From Thamnaconus septentrionalis (taxonomy: Eukaryota; Chordata; Actinopteri; Tetraodontiformes; Monacanthidae): a DNA stretch of 64,000 nucleotides. How positions within the stretch are numbered: position 1 is the first letter of the stretch; every line of letters begins with the position of its first letter. Of the stretch, positions 20,965 to 33,179 are shown piece by piece. The notes below the pieces were generated by a model. The model saw only the letters and a program-made list of their open reading frames with translations, was not told the DNA's origin and made no database searches. Position numbers and translations under genes: made by a program. The DNA is taken from assembly GCA_009823395.1 (NCBI GenBank), contig CM020509.1, positions 20,578,501-20,642,500 on the forward strand, read 5' to 3'.

Positions 20965-21655
20965 CAATTTAACAATTTATTCATTCAACAAACAGGAGCC
21001 TCAGTAGCCTGTGGGAGAACCACACGCTGCCACAACAGCCTGGCATCTCCTCCTCATGCTGGAGACCAGTCTGGTGACAAACTGCTGGGGGATGGCGTCC
21101 CATTCTTCAAACCAGCGTTTGTCGCAAGCTAGCCAACGTGGTCGTGTCGGTCGCTCTGGCACGAAACCCCCGATTCACATCAGAAGCGTCAGCAGAGCGT
21201 GTTTAAAGTAGAGATGCATTTTGTTCAGACTGAAATTCAAAGTGAAATCGATGCGTCCCGTTGATGTTTCACAGTAAAATACAGCACATCTAAATACAAA
21301 ATACAGCACATTGTACATTATGATGAAAATCAACCGGATCCGCCGTCTTTTTACGCCATTGACTTCCTTGTCTGAACGATCCTACCTGCTGCGATTGACG
21401 CAGGAGGAGGGACGCGCAAAAAAACTGAAAGCGGGGCCGCTCTTCTGCTCCTGGGACGCTGGCGCGAGCTGGCGCGAGCCTGCTCATTGACTTTAGTGGC
21501 CGCCGTTTTACTGCGTCGCACGCCGGACGCTCTGCTGATCCCACCAGTGTTCAATGGGGTTGAGGTCAGGACTGCTGGCAGGGCCATTCCATCCTCTCCA
21601 CTCCCAAATGTTGGAGGTAGTCTCTGATAAACCTCACTCTGTGGGGGGTGAGCAT
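20965..21655 (-). pseudogene. Tc1/mariner transposase fragment, split by an insertion
   Basis: The minus strand at 21655-21537 encodes DNAHPPQ, a D-N-A motif that holds the second catalytic aspartate. After an extra C in a run of three near 21583, the frame continues with [12 protein letters not shown], which holds the last catalytic acid. After an insertion the frame resumes at about 21165-21001 with EEWDAIPQQFVTRLVSSMRR and a stop at 21001-21003, the usual C-terminus of Tc1-like transposases. N-terminal helix-turn-helix domains are absent, replaced by an AT microsatellite. Inactive. Confidence 0.85.
21171..21536. mobile_element. Short element inserted in the Tc1 transposase
   Basis: About 366 bp separates two adjacent parts of the Tc1 coding sequence. 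Its ends carry inverted CAGCAGAGCG/CGCTCTGCTG (21188 and 21530), so it looks like a small MITE. A few Tc1 bases seem to be lost at the junction, and no target duplication is evident. Confidence 0.45.
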
Positions 21656-21688
21656 TGTCATCTATTGATGTCCAGCAAACCTCAATAG

Positions 21689-21846
<158 letters not shown>

Positions 21847-21915
21847 GCTATTTTGCATATATATATATAGGTCACGACATGTGCAGTGACAATAAAGTTG
21901 AATCTGATCTAATCT

Positions 21916-22931
21916 AAAAAAAAAAAAACTAAAAAATTGCTCCTTCTACACGTTAAAAAAAAACAAAACTTGTCTGACTTCACTTCCTGTTTTGGAATCC
22001 TGCGGAATCCTTTTGGATCTCCACCTTGGTTTGACACGGCCCGGCCCGGCCTGTAGGGGGCGCAGTGTTGGTTGGTGGGTTTGGGTGGTGTGTTTGTGAA
22101 ACCTGGTATTTTTCAGCCTTCGTGTTTCTGAGGTTTTCACCTCCGAAAAGACGGCCAACGGCCAACAAAATTATTCATGCAGCATCTCCGCCTGCAGGGA
22201 CCGCCAGCGAGCGGCCGTCCGTGTGTGTGTTCCTGTGTTCCTGTGTGTGTAATTCCCACTCCAAATCAAAGTCCCTGACAGCTTCTGTAATGCCGGCTGC
22301 CTCTCAGGTGATGGAGGGCCGCCGTTCTCCATCACCCCCCGTCCCCCCTCCTCCCTGTCGGCGGCCAATCAATCACTCCATCCACTCGCGGCTCTGAACC
22401 GCCAGCATGTATAATTAAAGTTTCTCCTTCCAGAAACGTCAGCGGATCAAAACTAAAGTGAATAATTTTCCTGGATCCATTGCACGTATCCCATGATACA
22501 CAGCACCCCGACGTGGCTGCAGAGGCCCCACCCCCTCCTCCTTTTACTCCTGCTACCTTTCCTCCTCCTCTACCTCCCCCCTTCTCCTATTCCTCCTCCT
22601 CCTTTTTTTCCTTCTCCTCCTCCTCTCCCTCCTTGTGCTCCTCCTCGTCCTCGTCCTCCTCGTCCTCCTCCGCCTCAATCTCCTCCTCTGCAATCAAGAG
22701 ACAGATGGGACGTCAGCATCAAAATCAAAATCGCACCTGTAAAAATGAACCAATCAGGTGAGTGACAGTCTGAAGAAGGAGGGGCTTAGCTCACAAGGTC
22801 GTCTAGCCAATCACATCGTCTCGCTTAGGGCGATCCGTCCTTTTTTTCCCCCCGCCGCTTCAGCGTCTCCTCCTCTCCTGCTTTGTGGAAGTGTCTAAAA
22901 AAATTCCTGCGAGGCTTCGTCCCGAAACCGG
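21916..22931. other. Non-coding stretch with a TAAT island and CTCCTC tract
   Basis: A CTCF-like near match (CCTGTAGGGGGCGC, one mismatch) lies at 22050-22063. TAAT-rich unique DNA occupies 22385-22470. CTC/TCC-rich tracts occupy 22530-22690. No gene is recognised. Confidence 0.35.
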
Positions 22932-23375
22932 TGTAGGTACAGAATTGCTGTGTCTCAATTCAGGGTCTGCACCCTTCAGACCGAGTGTCCTCCGTCTGAA
23001 GGAAGCGTCCTTCGAGGACCCGGCCTAGAAGGACGGACCAAACCCCGCCTCCCCGGTAACCACACGGGACGGTCTAGCCTTCGGCGTATTTCCTCGTTGC
23101 GTCACCGCCGTTCCCCCCTGCTGGCCAACCCCGGAAGTGACGTTTTTATAGCATCAAGCTAACCATTGGTTCGCCATCTAACGATATCGTTCGATATTCA
23201 AATAAATAAAAACACGATATTAAAACTGCATATTTTATGTGAAATTTCAATACTTAAATTTATATGAAGTGTCTTTGCCAGTACATGCCGCTAATTTCAG
23301 CCGACTTCCCAGGATCCCACGATGCTTTGCAGCAGCACGCAAAGCATCATGTGATACATAAGTATGCGAATGTCC
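22932..23375. mobile_element. Composite MITE remnants
   Basis: GTAGGTACAGAATT at about 22933 equals the terminal sequence of the MITE at 36804, and TGTGTCTCAATTCAGGGTCT at about 22952 equals the end of the element at 181. The two families abut here, probably by insertion of one into the other's end. The opposite terminus is not seen. Confidence 0.5.
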
Positions 23376-23379
23376 GAAA

Positions 23380-23797
23380 TGTGTCCGGGGTCATACGGCA
23401 ACTCTATTGGGACAAACTACATCGCGGTTGGACAAATAGACAGAAAAGTAGATAGATTGATGGATATAATCATATTATACATTTAAATAATGGATAGAAC
23501 GAACTAACAATAGAGAGAGAGAGAGAGAGAGAGAGAGTAGATGCTATCGATCGAACTATCGTTAATTGTTTCCGTTTGTTCATTCGATCACGATGTAGTT
23601 TGTCGTGATAGACTTGCCGTATGGGACGTCATTGGACGGGCTCCAGCCACCATATCTATTTATCTATCTATCTATTGTTCGATCGTTCTATCCATTACAT
23701 GTATATGTATAATATGATTATGTCAATCTGTCTATCTACTTTTCTATCTATTTGTCCGACCGCGATGTAGTTTGTCCTAATAGAGGTGCCGTGTCTC
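23380..23797 (-). mobile_element. Tripartite-core foldback MITE (inverted copy)
   Basis: Three copies of a core with ACAAACTACATCG are present: 23390-23445 on plus, 23585-23625 on minus and 23755-23797 on minus. The outer two extend into inverted arms of about 110 bp. Reversed, the order matches the copy at 36.8 kb. TCTA/TAGA and GA microsatellites (23515-23536) lie in the spacers. Non-coding. Confidence 0.65.
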
Positions 23798-24005
23798 TAG
23801 TTAGTGGGAGGGTTTTATGGTTAGTGGGAGGAGTGTGTGGTTAGTGGGAGGAGTCTCTAGTTTGTGGAAGGATTTTGTTGTTAGTTTGAGGAGTCTGTCG
23901 TTAGTGGGGGGAGTCTGAGGTCAGTGGGAGGACTTCATGGTCAGTTCGAGGAGTTTTTTTCAGTTAGCGGGAGGAGTCTCTTGTTAGTGGGAGAGTCGGA
24001 GTTGG
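23798..24005. repeat. Minisatellite, about 22-24 bp GTTAGTGGGAGGAGTCT unit
   Basis: About eight degenerate units of TTAGTGGGAGGAGTCT with spacing of 20-26 bp, directly adjoining the MITE. Confidence 0.75.
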
Positions 24006-24588
24006 GGGTTTGTGCTTTTGCTCTGAGGACAAAGATATCAGACGTCAGATGGAACCTGCAGGATGACATGGGAACGTCTGAAAACCTTTCGGCACCTTAT
24101 GAAGAAGTTCTCTTGTTACTTGTTTTCCTCGCAGGTGTTTTTTCCACAGGGAATTTTTCTCTCCATAAGAAAACAAACGGGCCAACGCAACCTTTGATCT
24201 CCTTCTGTTTACGCTCGTGAATCAAACATGCAGCCTCGTCCGTCAGTGAATAGTAGCAGAAGAAGAAGAAGAAGAAGAAGAGGCTGGAAATGGGAAATCA
24301 TCAGTGACCTGTCCCCAGGTGGTGCTGCTGCTGTAGCGCCATTGCAGCTAACGCTGCTGCTTAACCCTCAGTCAGGACCAAGAAAGAAAAACAGACGGTG
24401 CCAAATGTGTGGCCAAAAACTCAAGTTTTGTGTTCAGAGAGTGGAAAAGCTGATGTTCTCCAGCAGGAGGCAGCAGCAAGGGGAACGACAGGCAGATGGA
24501 GGCAGCTGCTTCCTGTCCAGACAGGATGTGAGGTGTTTGAGGGGGGGCGGGACCTTCAGCCAGCAACAGCATTCTCGGAGGAGCAGAG

Positions 24589-24633
<45 letters not shown>

Positions 24634-25960
24634 TAGACTGGACCATCGGCCAATCACATGGCTTTGTTTGTTTGTGGGCGGAGGTTCGCTGCACACTGCG
24701 CAGATCCATTTGTGTCATAAAGTGTTAGCAGCAAGGCAGCAACACATTTAAATGTTGTGTGTGTGTGTGTGTGTGTATTGGGGACCTTGCTGTCAATGTG
24801 TATTATCAGGACTCCTTTAGATCAGCCGAGAGTAATTTGATTATCATGATGTCCCCGGGTTCCTCCTCCTCCTCCTCCTCCTCCTCCTCCTCCTCCTCCT
24901 CCTCCTCCTTCTTTCACTGATTTAAACTTAAGGGAATAGGAAAAAAAAAAAAAAAAAAAATGAAGCAAAAAAAAAAAAAGATTTCAATTTATTTCTCCCT
25001 GAAGGAGACGTTTGGCTCTAATTTAATAACGAGCGAGACGACGATGGAAATAAAAGGGCCGAGGCCCCGCGTCACAGCAGAGGCAGCAGCACCTCCAGCG
25101 GCTCCGGCTGTCAGGAGGAGCTTCATCAGCAGGATCCACTTCCAGGCTGTCGCTCCCGCCGGGGGGAGACGTTACTGTCACTGGTTTCCAGTTTCAAGAC
25201 GCCTCTTGATCCGGGAAGACCAGGGAAATATATTAAAATAACAACAAATTAAACAATCCCATCAGTGTTTTGGTCTGTTAGCCCACCGGCGCCCCCTACT
25301 CGTCAGGGTCCGATCCGCAACGCTGCAACGGGAAAAGTCTTCTGCTCCCTTCAGCTGATCTTTGGAATAATCTGCAATAGAAGGATGGGGAAAAAAGCAA
25401 CAAAACAAAAAACAAAGTATAAATGCATATTTATCAAATTCAAAGCCACACAGGCTGATGGGTAAATAGCCCTTTGAGGCAAATTGCTCCGGCGAAGCCG
25501 AACAAATAAACTTTGATTTGATTTGATTTGATTGAAACGAGCGGCAGCAGGGCGACGCTTTGAGAAAAGCGTTTCGCTGAAATGGATACTAGTCTGTTTG
25601 AATTACAGCAGCGGTTAAAAACTGAAGAGGCGGTGGAATTCAGAGGAGAACGCTCTAAGCTTAAGCTCAAGCTTAAAGAAGGCTTTAATTTTGGTGGGGG
25701 GGACACCTCGGGGTCAGTCGCTAATACACCACAAGCTAACCAGCAGATAGCGTTGAGAGCTAGCATCTGACTCTGGCCTAGTGCAAAACGTGGACTGAAA
25801 AAAATGAAAGGCAATGTAAAAGTATCATAAAATAAATAAAGATAACACAAAAATAAAATACAATAAAATATTACAAAAAAACAAATTACAAAAGACCACA
25901 CTGCCACCTGCTGGTGGTGGCTAACATCACAACTCTTCATCATCTGAAAATGAAGAACCC
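24006..25960. other. Repeat-poor unique DNA with several simple repeats
   Basis: Simple repeats: GAA (24258-24282), GA (24592-24630), GT (24756-24776), TCC (24858-24909) and poly-A (24941-24959). The part at 24985-25160 is unique, with ATTTAATAACGAGC. At about 25510-25535 a TTTGATTTGATTTGA run ends a possible LINE tail. No gene is recognised. Confidence 0.4.
25901..25914 (-). promoter_or_regulatory. CTCF-like core site
   Basis: The minus strand reads CCAGCAGGTGGCAG, a full 14-position fit to CCASYAGRKGGCRS. It lies about 50 bp outside the Harbinger element that follows. Confidence 0.4.
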
Positions 25961-25967
25961 TCCCAGA

Positions 25968-26895
25968 GGCCCTGTTTGCTCTTGGTCACTTGCAACTGTT
26001 TTTGGGGATCGGATCACGAAGAACGCATCTCGAAGCATCTGTTCGCACTTAGCATAAACATGCGTCACGAGCGTGCCACTTGTGGTCGCATTAGTTGTTT
26101 TTTTTAACCACCGGGGGCAGTAAAGCGCAAAACCATGGCTAGTTTTCCCTGAAAACGAATAAGAATCAACTTCCTGTCTGCGGACTATATCAAGACGATT
26201 CTCACTGCTAATGTGGATCAACATGTATAGGTCACTCGTTTTAATTCTACCGCAGCTCGTCCGTATTGTCGCAAGTCGTGGACAAAGCCGGTTAATGGTT
26301 TTAGAGTGCCGACTAAAGGGAAGAGCAGCATGGAGAAGAAAGAGGGCTGCAGCATTTGTCTCTGCTCGGATAGCCGCGGAACCAGAGAGATGCTTGTGGA
26401 TCCGACCGAGGAGTAACGACTGGTGGGACAGAGTGGTGACTGACTTTTTCGGATCAACGGTGGCTGGCAAGTCTTCGGACGCAACGTCGCACATTTAATC
26501 TCATACGTGGGGAAACTGAGACCGCTCCTCCACTGACAAAATACGCTAATGCGTGATAAAATTTATTAGGATCCTAATAAAAGAGTCTAACAAAAATGAT
26601 TAGTTTTGGCTTCTTGTTTGTAACTTTATAATGACGGCGCCGACCAAGTACGTACTTCTGCTTACACGGGAGACGTGAGCGGAGTTGGCGGTCGTTATTG
26701 TGGACAAAGATCGCATTCTGTTCACACGTCCGTGAGGAATGCTATGCTATGCGAAGCGTCGAACCCACCTCCCCGAGGTGGTTTGAGTGATCGGTTGAAA
26801 ATACGTATTTGGACTGTTTCCACTTGGTTACTTCGTGTGATTTTTGCCGATCTTAACGCGAAAAACACTTGAAATGACCAAGTGCAAACAGGGCC
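25968..26895 (+). mobile_element. PIF/Harbinger element with both terminal inverted repeats
   Basis: The left end GGCCCTGTTTGCTCTTGGTC and the reverse complement of the right end (GGCCCTGTTTGCACTTGGTC) agree at all but a few positions over about 25 bp. The element is 928 bp, too short for a complete transposase, yet carries the transposase N-terminal exon. No 3-bp TWA duplication is intact (AGA on the left, TTA on the right). It looks like an internally deleted relic of an autonomous copy. Confidence 0.7.
26211..26545 (+). pseudogene. Harbinger transposase N-terminal exon
   Basis: The frame encodes RPRSNDWWDRVVTDFF. After a frameshift near 26455 it continues as DQRWLASLRTQRRTFNLIRG, the helix-turn-helix-like N-terminal region of PIF/Harbinger transposases, and compares with WWERV...DNFRTTRRSFNKLCG in copy 1 at 8.3 kb. 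The upstream part is arginine-rich (CRLKGRAAWRRKRAAAF), as these N-termini usually are. The catalytic exons are missing. It lies wholly inside the element bounded at 25968 and 26895. Confidence 0.65.
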
Positions 26896-29800
26896 TTAAT
26901 GTCCGCACGTCGACCAGCTGGACGTGTTTGTGTGCGAGCGCCGCTGAGTCAGGAGGGGGCGGAGTCCCTCATCTGTGTCTCTCTCTGGCGCTCTCTCTCT
27001 CTTTCCGTCTGTTGGCGGCGCAGCCAAGTGACCATGGCGTGCTTGAACGCCTTGTTGGCTTTCTGATGCAATTGGCTCCGTTAGCTTAGCATAGCGTGCC
27101 GCCATACACCACATGCAAGACCTCCTGTACGCCAGCTTTGTTTTGAGTGTCAACTGCTTCGACAGCCAACACTCAAATCAAGGGGATTTCACAGTATTGA
27201 CGCAATAGCTGCAGCGCTAGCTGTCATTATTATTATTATTTGGTTATTATTTTACATTAACAGCTCGCTCACTGTCTAGTCTGGAACCATAATCAGACTC
27301 TGTTTTGGTACCTGCAATTAGCTGGTGCAGCTTACGAAGTCATGTGACCTTCATTAAAAAAAAACAAAAAACAAAATAAAGGAAACCATAAATGCAGTGT
27401 TTCCGCGGCAGGTCAGGCAGGTGTGTTGTTGGCTAGCAGAGGTCAGCGCCGAGTCTCTGAGAGACTCAGAGACGAGAGGCAGAAACAGCACCTCGTGATT
27501 AGTCGCGTTGACGTGCGCGTTTGTGCCCGTGCATGTGTATGCGCGCGCGCGTGTTCCGTTGACACAGCCAATGACGGCACCCCGCCGCGCTGCCGTCACT
27601 TCATTGCCTCCCTTCAATTATTCAGCTGCCGCACGCTCATTAACCTCAGCGGCCAACCAGAAGGGAGGGGGGCTAGGGAGTAAGGGGGTTCATTGAGGGT
27701 TGGGAGGGGGCGAGGGAGGGGGAGGGCTAGCGGTTTCCTGTCCTCTTCGCCTTCCAATCACAGGTTGCTGAATTATTCAGTCGGTTCATCAACTGTAATC
27801 TGATTATTCAGCTGCCCGCAAATATGAAGAATAGAGGGAGGTCAGAGGTCAGCGAGTGGAGGAGGTGACATCATCAAAGGCTGCCCCTCCCACTGGCTAA
27901 CCACCTAATAGAATCTATCTATCTATCTATCTACCTGTCTATCTATCTAGTATCTATGTGTCTATCTATCCATCGATTTATTAATTTTTCATATTTTCCT
28001 CGGGGGAAAAACACACCTGGCTTTTGGTGCCGACTGCCACTGGGAGATGATGTCTTGTGTCTTGCGCCCCCTAGTGGTCACCACACGTACGGGGGGGAGT
28101 GGTAGCAGAGGCCGGGTCGGGGGGCGTTGTGAGACCTTCCTCGTCCTCGACCACTTCCAGGCTCCACAATGAGGCTTCTTCGATCCATCGTGGAGGGAGA
28201 GGACAGGCAAGCAAGCAGGCGGTGACCTTTGACCTCCCCGGCCGCAGATTACAGATGACGCTGCCTAAATGAGGCGGAATCCCTTTTTCATCATAGAATA
28301 AAAAAATGTTTTTTTCACCATCATCACACTGCTTGCTGCTGCTGCCATTAAAACGTCTTTTCACACTGGAAAAAAAAACAGTTTCCCCGCTGTTGACTTC
28401 TCGACTTTGCAAAGAATCACTTCTGGTTTTGAATTGAAACAGTTGTTGCGTACAGCAGCCGGCCATAACACACACAGTACACCAATCTGAAATCACGCTC
28501 CGGGAGTGTCGCGGTACTTCCGCTAGTACGGCAACACTGGATAAACAAAACCGTGTGAGGACACAACTGTCTACATCCCCCTTTTATAAGCCTCGCTCTT
28601 CAAAACAGCGCTTTGAGCAGATCAAACACAGAACATAATCTGGTACTGCATTTGAAAAGAAAAAAAAAAAAAAAACATGTGAACACGTGAAACGTTACCA
28701 GACCGCTTTTTCTCCTGTGTTGCCCCTCTTTTTTTTTCTTCTTTTTTTCAAACTCAAACAATTCACAGCTCAAGAACGGGTTTATATGTGTCCACACACA
28801 CAATATACAACTCACTAAAAAAAACAATGAACGGACGAACAGTGACACCTACTGGATAAAGTGACAATACATATGTGGGGTAAAACCAAAGACAGGAAAA
28901 CAACGAACAGGGAAATAATAAAGAAAACATATCTGCAGAAGACAAATAAAGGGGTTTTTGAAAGTCTTCGGGCTTTCTTGTCCCTCTAAACAGGCAAGAC
29001 AACAATATGAACAGTCGTTCGCCATGTTAGCTCCGCCGCGCTAGCCGCATTGTAGCCTGCCACACATCGCAATTGGCGCGATTACAAAATTGTGATTAAA
29101 ACTAAACATGAAATCACTGTGTAGCAGTAGCAGTATTTGCGCGTGATTAGTGCACCTCAACTAGGGCATTATTAGATAGTTCCTGATGGAAAATAATCAC
29201 AAATCACTGCAGCACCCACTAACCAAACTTACCCTCATTCGTACAACATGGAACTGAGGGATAGGTCCGCTACGCTCTTCAAACCCGGAAAGTACGGCGA
29301 GAGATGAGAGACAGACTTTAAATAAAATAATAATGAAATAAAATAACATTAAGATAAAATTCACAATATATAACGAAATAAACAAACAACAAGTAAAGTC
29401 CCCACATAGGATTTAAACATAGGATTAAATGAGTTTAGTCACTTTCTTCCTGTTTTGTGTTTCTTTTCTTCTTTTTTTTTTTTTTTTTTAACTCTGTTAC
29501 ATGTGCACGTGGTTCCTAATCAAGGTACTTTCTATTTGGTGTAGGAACTCTACCTAATCTGATACCAAATCTAACTAAACAGGAGAGGAGGACTAAACTG
29601 GGCTTTTGTCCTCTTTCTGTGTCTGGAGTCGTACCACTTGGTTCGGTGACAAGGGGGCTAAGGGGCTTTGCCCGACCCGTCGCAGTAGCGTTTCGGAGCC
29701 TCACGTTTCCTTGAGAGCTGGGCCTTGACCTCGGTTGTTGCTTTTGCTTGCAGGTGTCAGAAGCTGTTTGCAGATTGGCAGGATTGTTTGAGTCCTTCGG

Positions 29801-29920
29801 AGAACGGTCTTTGCGCAGGGGAACCCAGGATGATCTTGTCTCCGGGCATATTACCGATATGTAAACAAGTTCAGGTAAAGGTCTGTTCCATCTCTCTTAT
29901 ATTAGGGGACTAATTGAACT
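26896..29920. other. Long gene-less stretch with unique TAAT-rich islands
   Basis: Contains GCGC/GTGC-rich DNA (27500-27560), TATC repeats (27916-27955), A runs (28375, 28659-28674) and a T run (29470-29489). Islands at about 27600-27640 and 27735-27830 (TTGCTGAATTATTCAGTCGG, TCTGATTATTCAGCTGCC) are unique and motif-rich. Short frames such as those at 28071-28496 have no recognisable domain. No gene is recognised. Confidence 0.4.
28064..28077 (-). promoter_or_regulatory. CTCF-like core site
   Basis: The minus strand reads CCACTAGGGGGCGC, a full fit to CCASYAGRKGGCRS and close to the strongest known form of the motif. Confidence 0.45.
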
Positions 29921-29924
29921 TTAT

Positions 29925-30897
29925 CATCATCCAAGAGCCCTTCGCTCTGAGGATTCAGGTCTTTTAGTTATCCCAAAAATTTCTAGAGTTAGGTCAGGGC
30001 GTAGGTGTTTCAGTTTCCTGCCACCTTTATTTTGGAATCATCTTCCAGCCTCGGTGAGGGGGGCAGACACAGTTAGTTTATTTAGGAGTAGACTTAAGAC
30101 TTTCCTTTTTCTTAAAGCTTATAGTTAGATTCCATCCACTGTCAGTTAAGCTGCTGTAGGCTTACGCCGTGGAGGGAGATCTTTCGCTCCCGTTACAGGG
30201 ATCGTTGCTCTGTGCAGGCGGAGCTTCTATCACTCTCCTCACCCAATCAATCTTTGACTCTTTTGACTCTATCTGACTCTTTTGACTCTATCTACTCTGT
30301 CCAAACTAGCTCTCATTATGCTTTGTACAGTATGCTCGATATGCATGATACTGCCGCAGTCTCCGTGTCCCCGGCAGGTGATGACCACTGCGCCAGGAGC
30401 TGGATTGTGCTGTCCTGGGGGTCTTGGTGTCATCGCTTTGTCCCGCCACCACGCCTAGGACCTGGACTTGTCCTATCTGCAGATTGTCCATCGAGCAAGG
30501 CCCTTGCCTTCCAAAGCATGGACACTTACAGCCCACACGGACAGCAGCCTTGAATTATTTCCTATTCTTTGTGTTTATATCCGTTTTGTGAATGCCTGGT
30601 TGGTGTATCTGTTTTTCACTCTGTCCTGTCTGCCACCCTGGCTCACTCTACTACTTTCTCTCTTTCTCTAAATCTCCTCTATTTTTGTATTTCACCCCAA
30701 CTACTCATAGGCAGATGATGGCCCTCTGGAGTTTGGTTCTGCCCTGGGTTTCTTCCCACGGGGGAGTTTTTCCCAGCCACTGTCGCATCTTGCTTGCTCC
30801 GGGGGCCCAGTTGGTTCTCTCTGATTGTATAAAGCGCTTTGAGACGCCTTTGGTTGTGATTTAGCGCTGCACAAATAAAAGTTTATTATTATTATCT
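29925..30897 (+). mobile_element. 3' end of a non-LTR retrotransposon (LINE)
   Basis: About 65 codons at 29930-30128 encode the tail of a LINE polyprotein: SEDSGLLVIPKISRVRSGRR, PLFWNHLPASVRGAD and LFRSRLKTFLFLKAYS, then a stop. About 750 bp of 3' untranslated DNA follows, ending in AAAGCGCTTTGAGACG, AATAAA and a (TTA)n tail at 30881-30897, typical of fish LINE 3' ends. The endonuclease and reverse transcriptase are absent, so this is a 5'-truncated copy. Confidence 0.7.
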
Positions 30898-30942
30898 CTT
30901 TTTGTTGTCTGCAGCAGCTTCTTCGCACTACTCGCTGCTCTT

Positions 30943-31515
30943 TCACAGAAGACCATTGGACTGCGGGTACTCGGGAATGCTCGTCACGTGTGCAAAGTCC
31001 CAGAATCTGGCGAAGTCATGAAACAACACAACAAAAACGACTGGCTTCCATCGTCCGAACACGGCGTCTGCGGTGAGCCTCGTGCCGAGAAGTGGCGTTT
31101 CAGCTTGTTGGTTACGTTCAAGGACGTTAACGTTGTTGAGCTGGTCGATTTCAAAACAGCCTGAGTATGAGTCCACCAGCGCAAGATAGCGGCGGTTGTC
31201 CCATTCGAACATGCCTGAGCCGACAACAGACCAGGGCAGGGACCGTGTGTAGTTTCAGTGGTTCTTTTTGCCGGTGTGGTCTGAGGCTGTTACAGACGCT
31301 GCATGCTTTTGACAGCAGTCTCTATATCGTTGTTCATCGATGGCCACAATACACTTTCCCTCGCACTTCTCTTTGTGGATTCCATGCCTGGGTGGCCCCT
31401 TGTGTAGAATCCTTATGTATTCAAGATGCAGGGAATTCGGAAGGACGCTCCTGTTTCCTCTCATGATGACGTCACCTTCGATAGAGTTCATCTTGGAAGC
31501 TGAAACTGGGGTCGA
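30943..31515 (-). pseudogene. Second Ty3/Gypsy integrase fragment
   Basis: The minus strand from about 31515 encodes the zinc-binding region (VIMRGNRSVLPNSLHLEYIR, then shifted frames with CIVAIDEQRYRDCCQK). The integrase core follows: MFEWDNRRYLALVDSYSGCF with the first catalytic aspartate, then DFAHVTSIPEYPQSNGLL with the region of the last catalytic residue. The conserved glutamate after SNG is missing because the frame stops at 30943. At least three frameshifts occur. It differs from the 12-15 kb copy and is a separate family. Confidence 0.7.
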
Positions 31516-33175
31516 CAATATGCTGGCATACTTTTAAAAAACCGCCACCAGAACACTCCAACCACTGGCCCGGTGGGAACAATAAAAAAATAATGCCCTT
31601 AAAAAAAATAAATAAATAAAAAAGTGTTTTGCAATTACTTCTGTGAAATTGTCTCAATAACTACCGCGAACACGCTGCGTGATCCCGATTAAAAACAGCC
31701 AGCGCTGTGCTCTCTCCGTGGGACGTAAACACATCTTGCGGAACGCCTCCTTGCTCGGCTTCATATAAACAGCAAAACCGATCCTTTCTGGAGATGCTGG
31801 CGCCACAGCTCTAAATCCCACCTTCCGCCTGAGCGGCCGGGAGGCGCAGGCGACCACTCACAACAACAGCGTCGGTCAACGGACCTGCGACTACCACTAC
31901 CGGCTAGCCTGCAGTCTTTCCATCAAACCTCCATCACGACAAACCGCAAACAATAGTGAGAAATAACACGGTGCCCGTGGCTCGATCGTGGATTGTGTGC
32001 AAAGTGAAAATAAACACAACAGAAGCGATTTGCAAAAACTCCTGTTTTACGTTTTATGGATTTTCTTTTGGGTCGGCGGACTGGGATACTGAGACAGGGA
32101 ACCTAAATGGCAAAAGAGTTCGCGAACTTTTTACTGGCACGACTGCCAGTCAACCTTAACGTGGACCTTTTAAGGCTTTGTGTTCTGAAATAACTCGGAG
32201 CAGAAGTTCTACTCTGCCGTTTATCCGCACCGTCTTTTCACGAGCGATCTTTCTTTCTGTTCTCAGTGGTGCTCATGTTGTTAGCGAGCCACCGCTTCTT
32301 TAAACATGGCGTGCTTCAGGTGTTCTTCTTCTTCCTCTGCCTTCAGGGAGTAAACCTGCGGCACCATACCAGGCCGGGCATAGGTACTACATCGTCTTCA
32401 GTCGTTTCCAGCTTATCCATGTAAACGGAGATTTTTTGGAAGACGGCTTTGTGTAAAAGCATTTTTTTTCCGAGAGCGTTTTCGAAAATGCGCGGTTTCA
32501 AAGAATACGTCCCCGTGTAAACGGCCCCTTAGAGAAAAGTATATGAACATGTGATAACGCATACGCATTGCTGTGTAACTACGGAGAAAGTAATGTCGTC
32601 ATCATGACGGCCTTGCTTGAAAATGCAGATGTGCCATTTGTGACACTGTACATCGGTGTGAATTATTTCTATTTATAACGTTATGTATATCTGATGACAC
32701 GATTATTTTAATAGCTAATTAACGATAAACACCTCCTGTTTAAGCTTGTGTGCATGTAAACTGTGGGGAGAGCTGTTTTGAGCTGGTGCCAGTCAGGGCC
32801 CAGAAGCAGACGCCCAGGTTATACTGCCTGGTCATCAGGAGGGGGGGCACAAAAACCAGCCAACAGAGGAGGAGATGGAGGAAGAACTTATTTTACTTGA
32901 GTAATGCACTGTTGGAATAAGTGTATTTGCACTTTTGATTGATGTATTTCCACCTTTTTGCTGCAGTTTGTAAACCTAACTGAAAAAAAAAATATTATTT
33001 TATCAAATTGTTCCTTTTTCGTTATTATGGGGATCGATACCTGATGTTGACCTGGGCCAGCTGTTTGAATGAAACAGGTGAGTGCCTGGAGGGTGGCGTG
33101 TGCTACAGTAGGCTCATGTAGTTCTTCCAGACGCTGTGGAGATACCAGCTGGACTGTCATCACCTCAAACCTGTT
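31516..33175. other. Non-coding stretch with MITE-like traces
   Basis: A run of A and TAAATAAA (31585-31623), arm-like sequence at 32375-32530 (CCATGTAAACGGAG, CCCCGTGTAAACGGCC, the end pattern of fish MITEs) and otherwise unremarkable DNA. No gene is recognised. Confidence 0.3.
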
Positions 33176-33179
33176 TTGT

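Noticed and set aside
23515..23536. Possible CRISPR-like or other prokaryotic repeats
   Set aside because: The DNA is eukaryotic with simple microsatellites. No direct repeats with unique spacers of regular length exist in the window.
25440..25943. 167-codon minus-strand frame with a hydrophobic stretch
   Set aside because: It is AT-rich, crosses a TTTGA tail repeat, and has no family resemblance. It is probably chance.
29495..29515. TGTTACATGTGCAC as a start of another LTR related to that at 10400
   Set aside because: Only about 10 bases agree, and no partner end with TG...CA or a target duplication was found.
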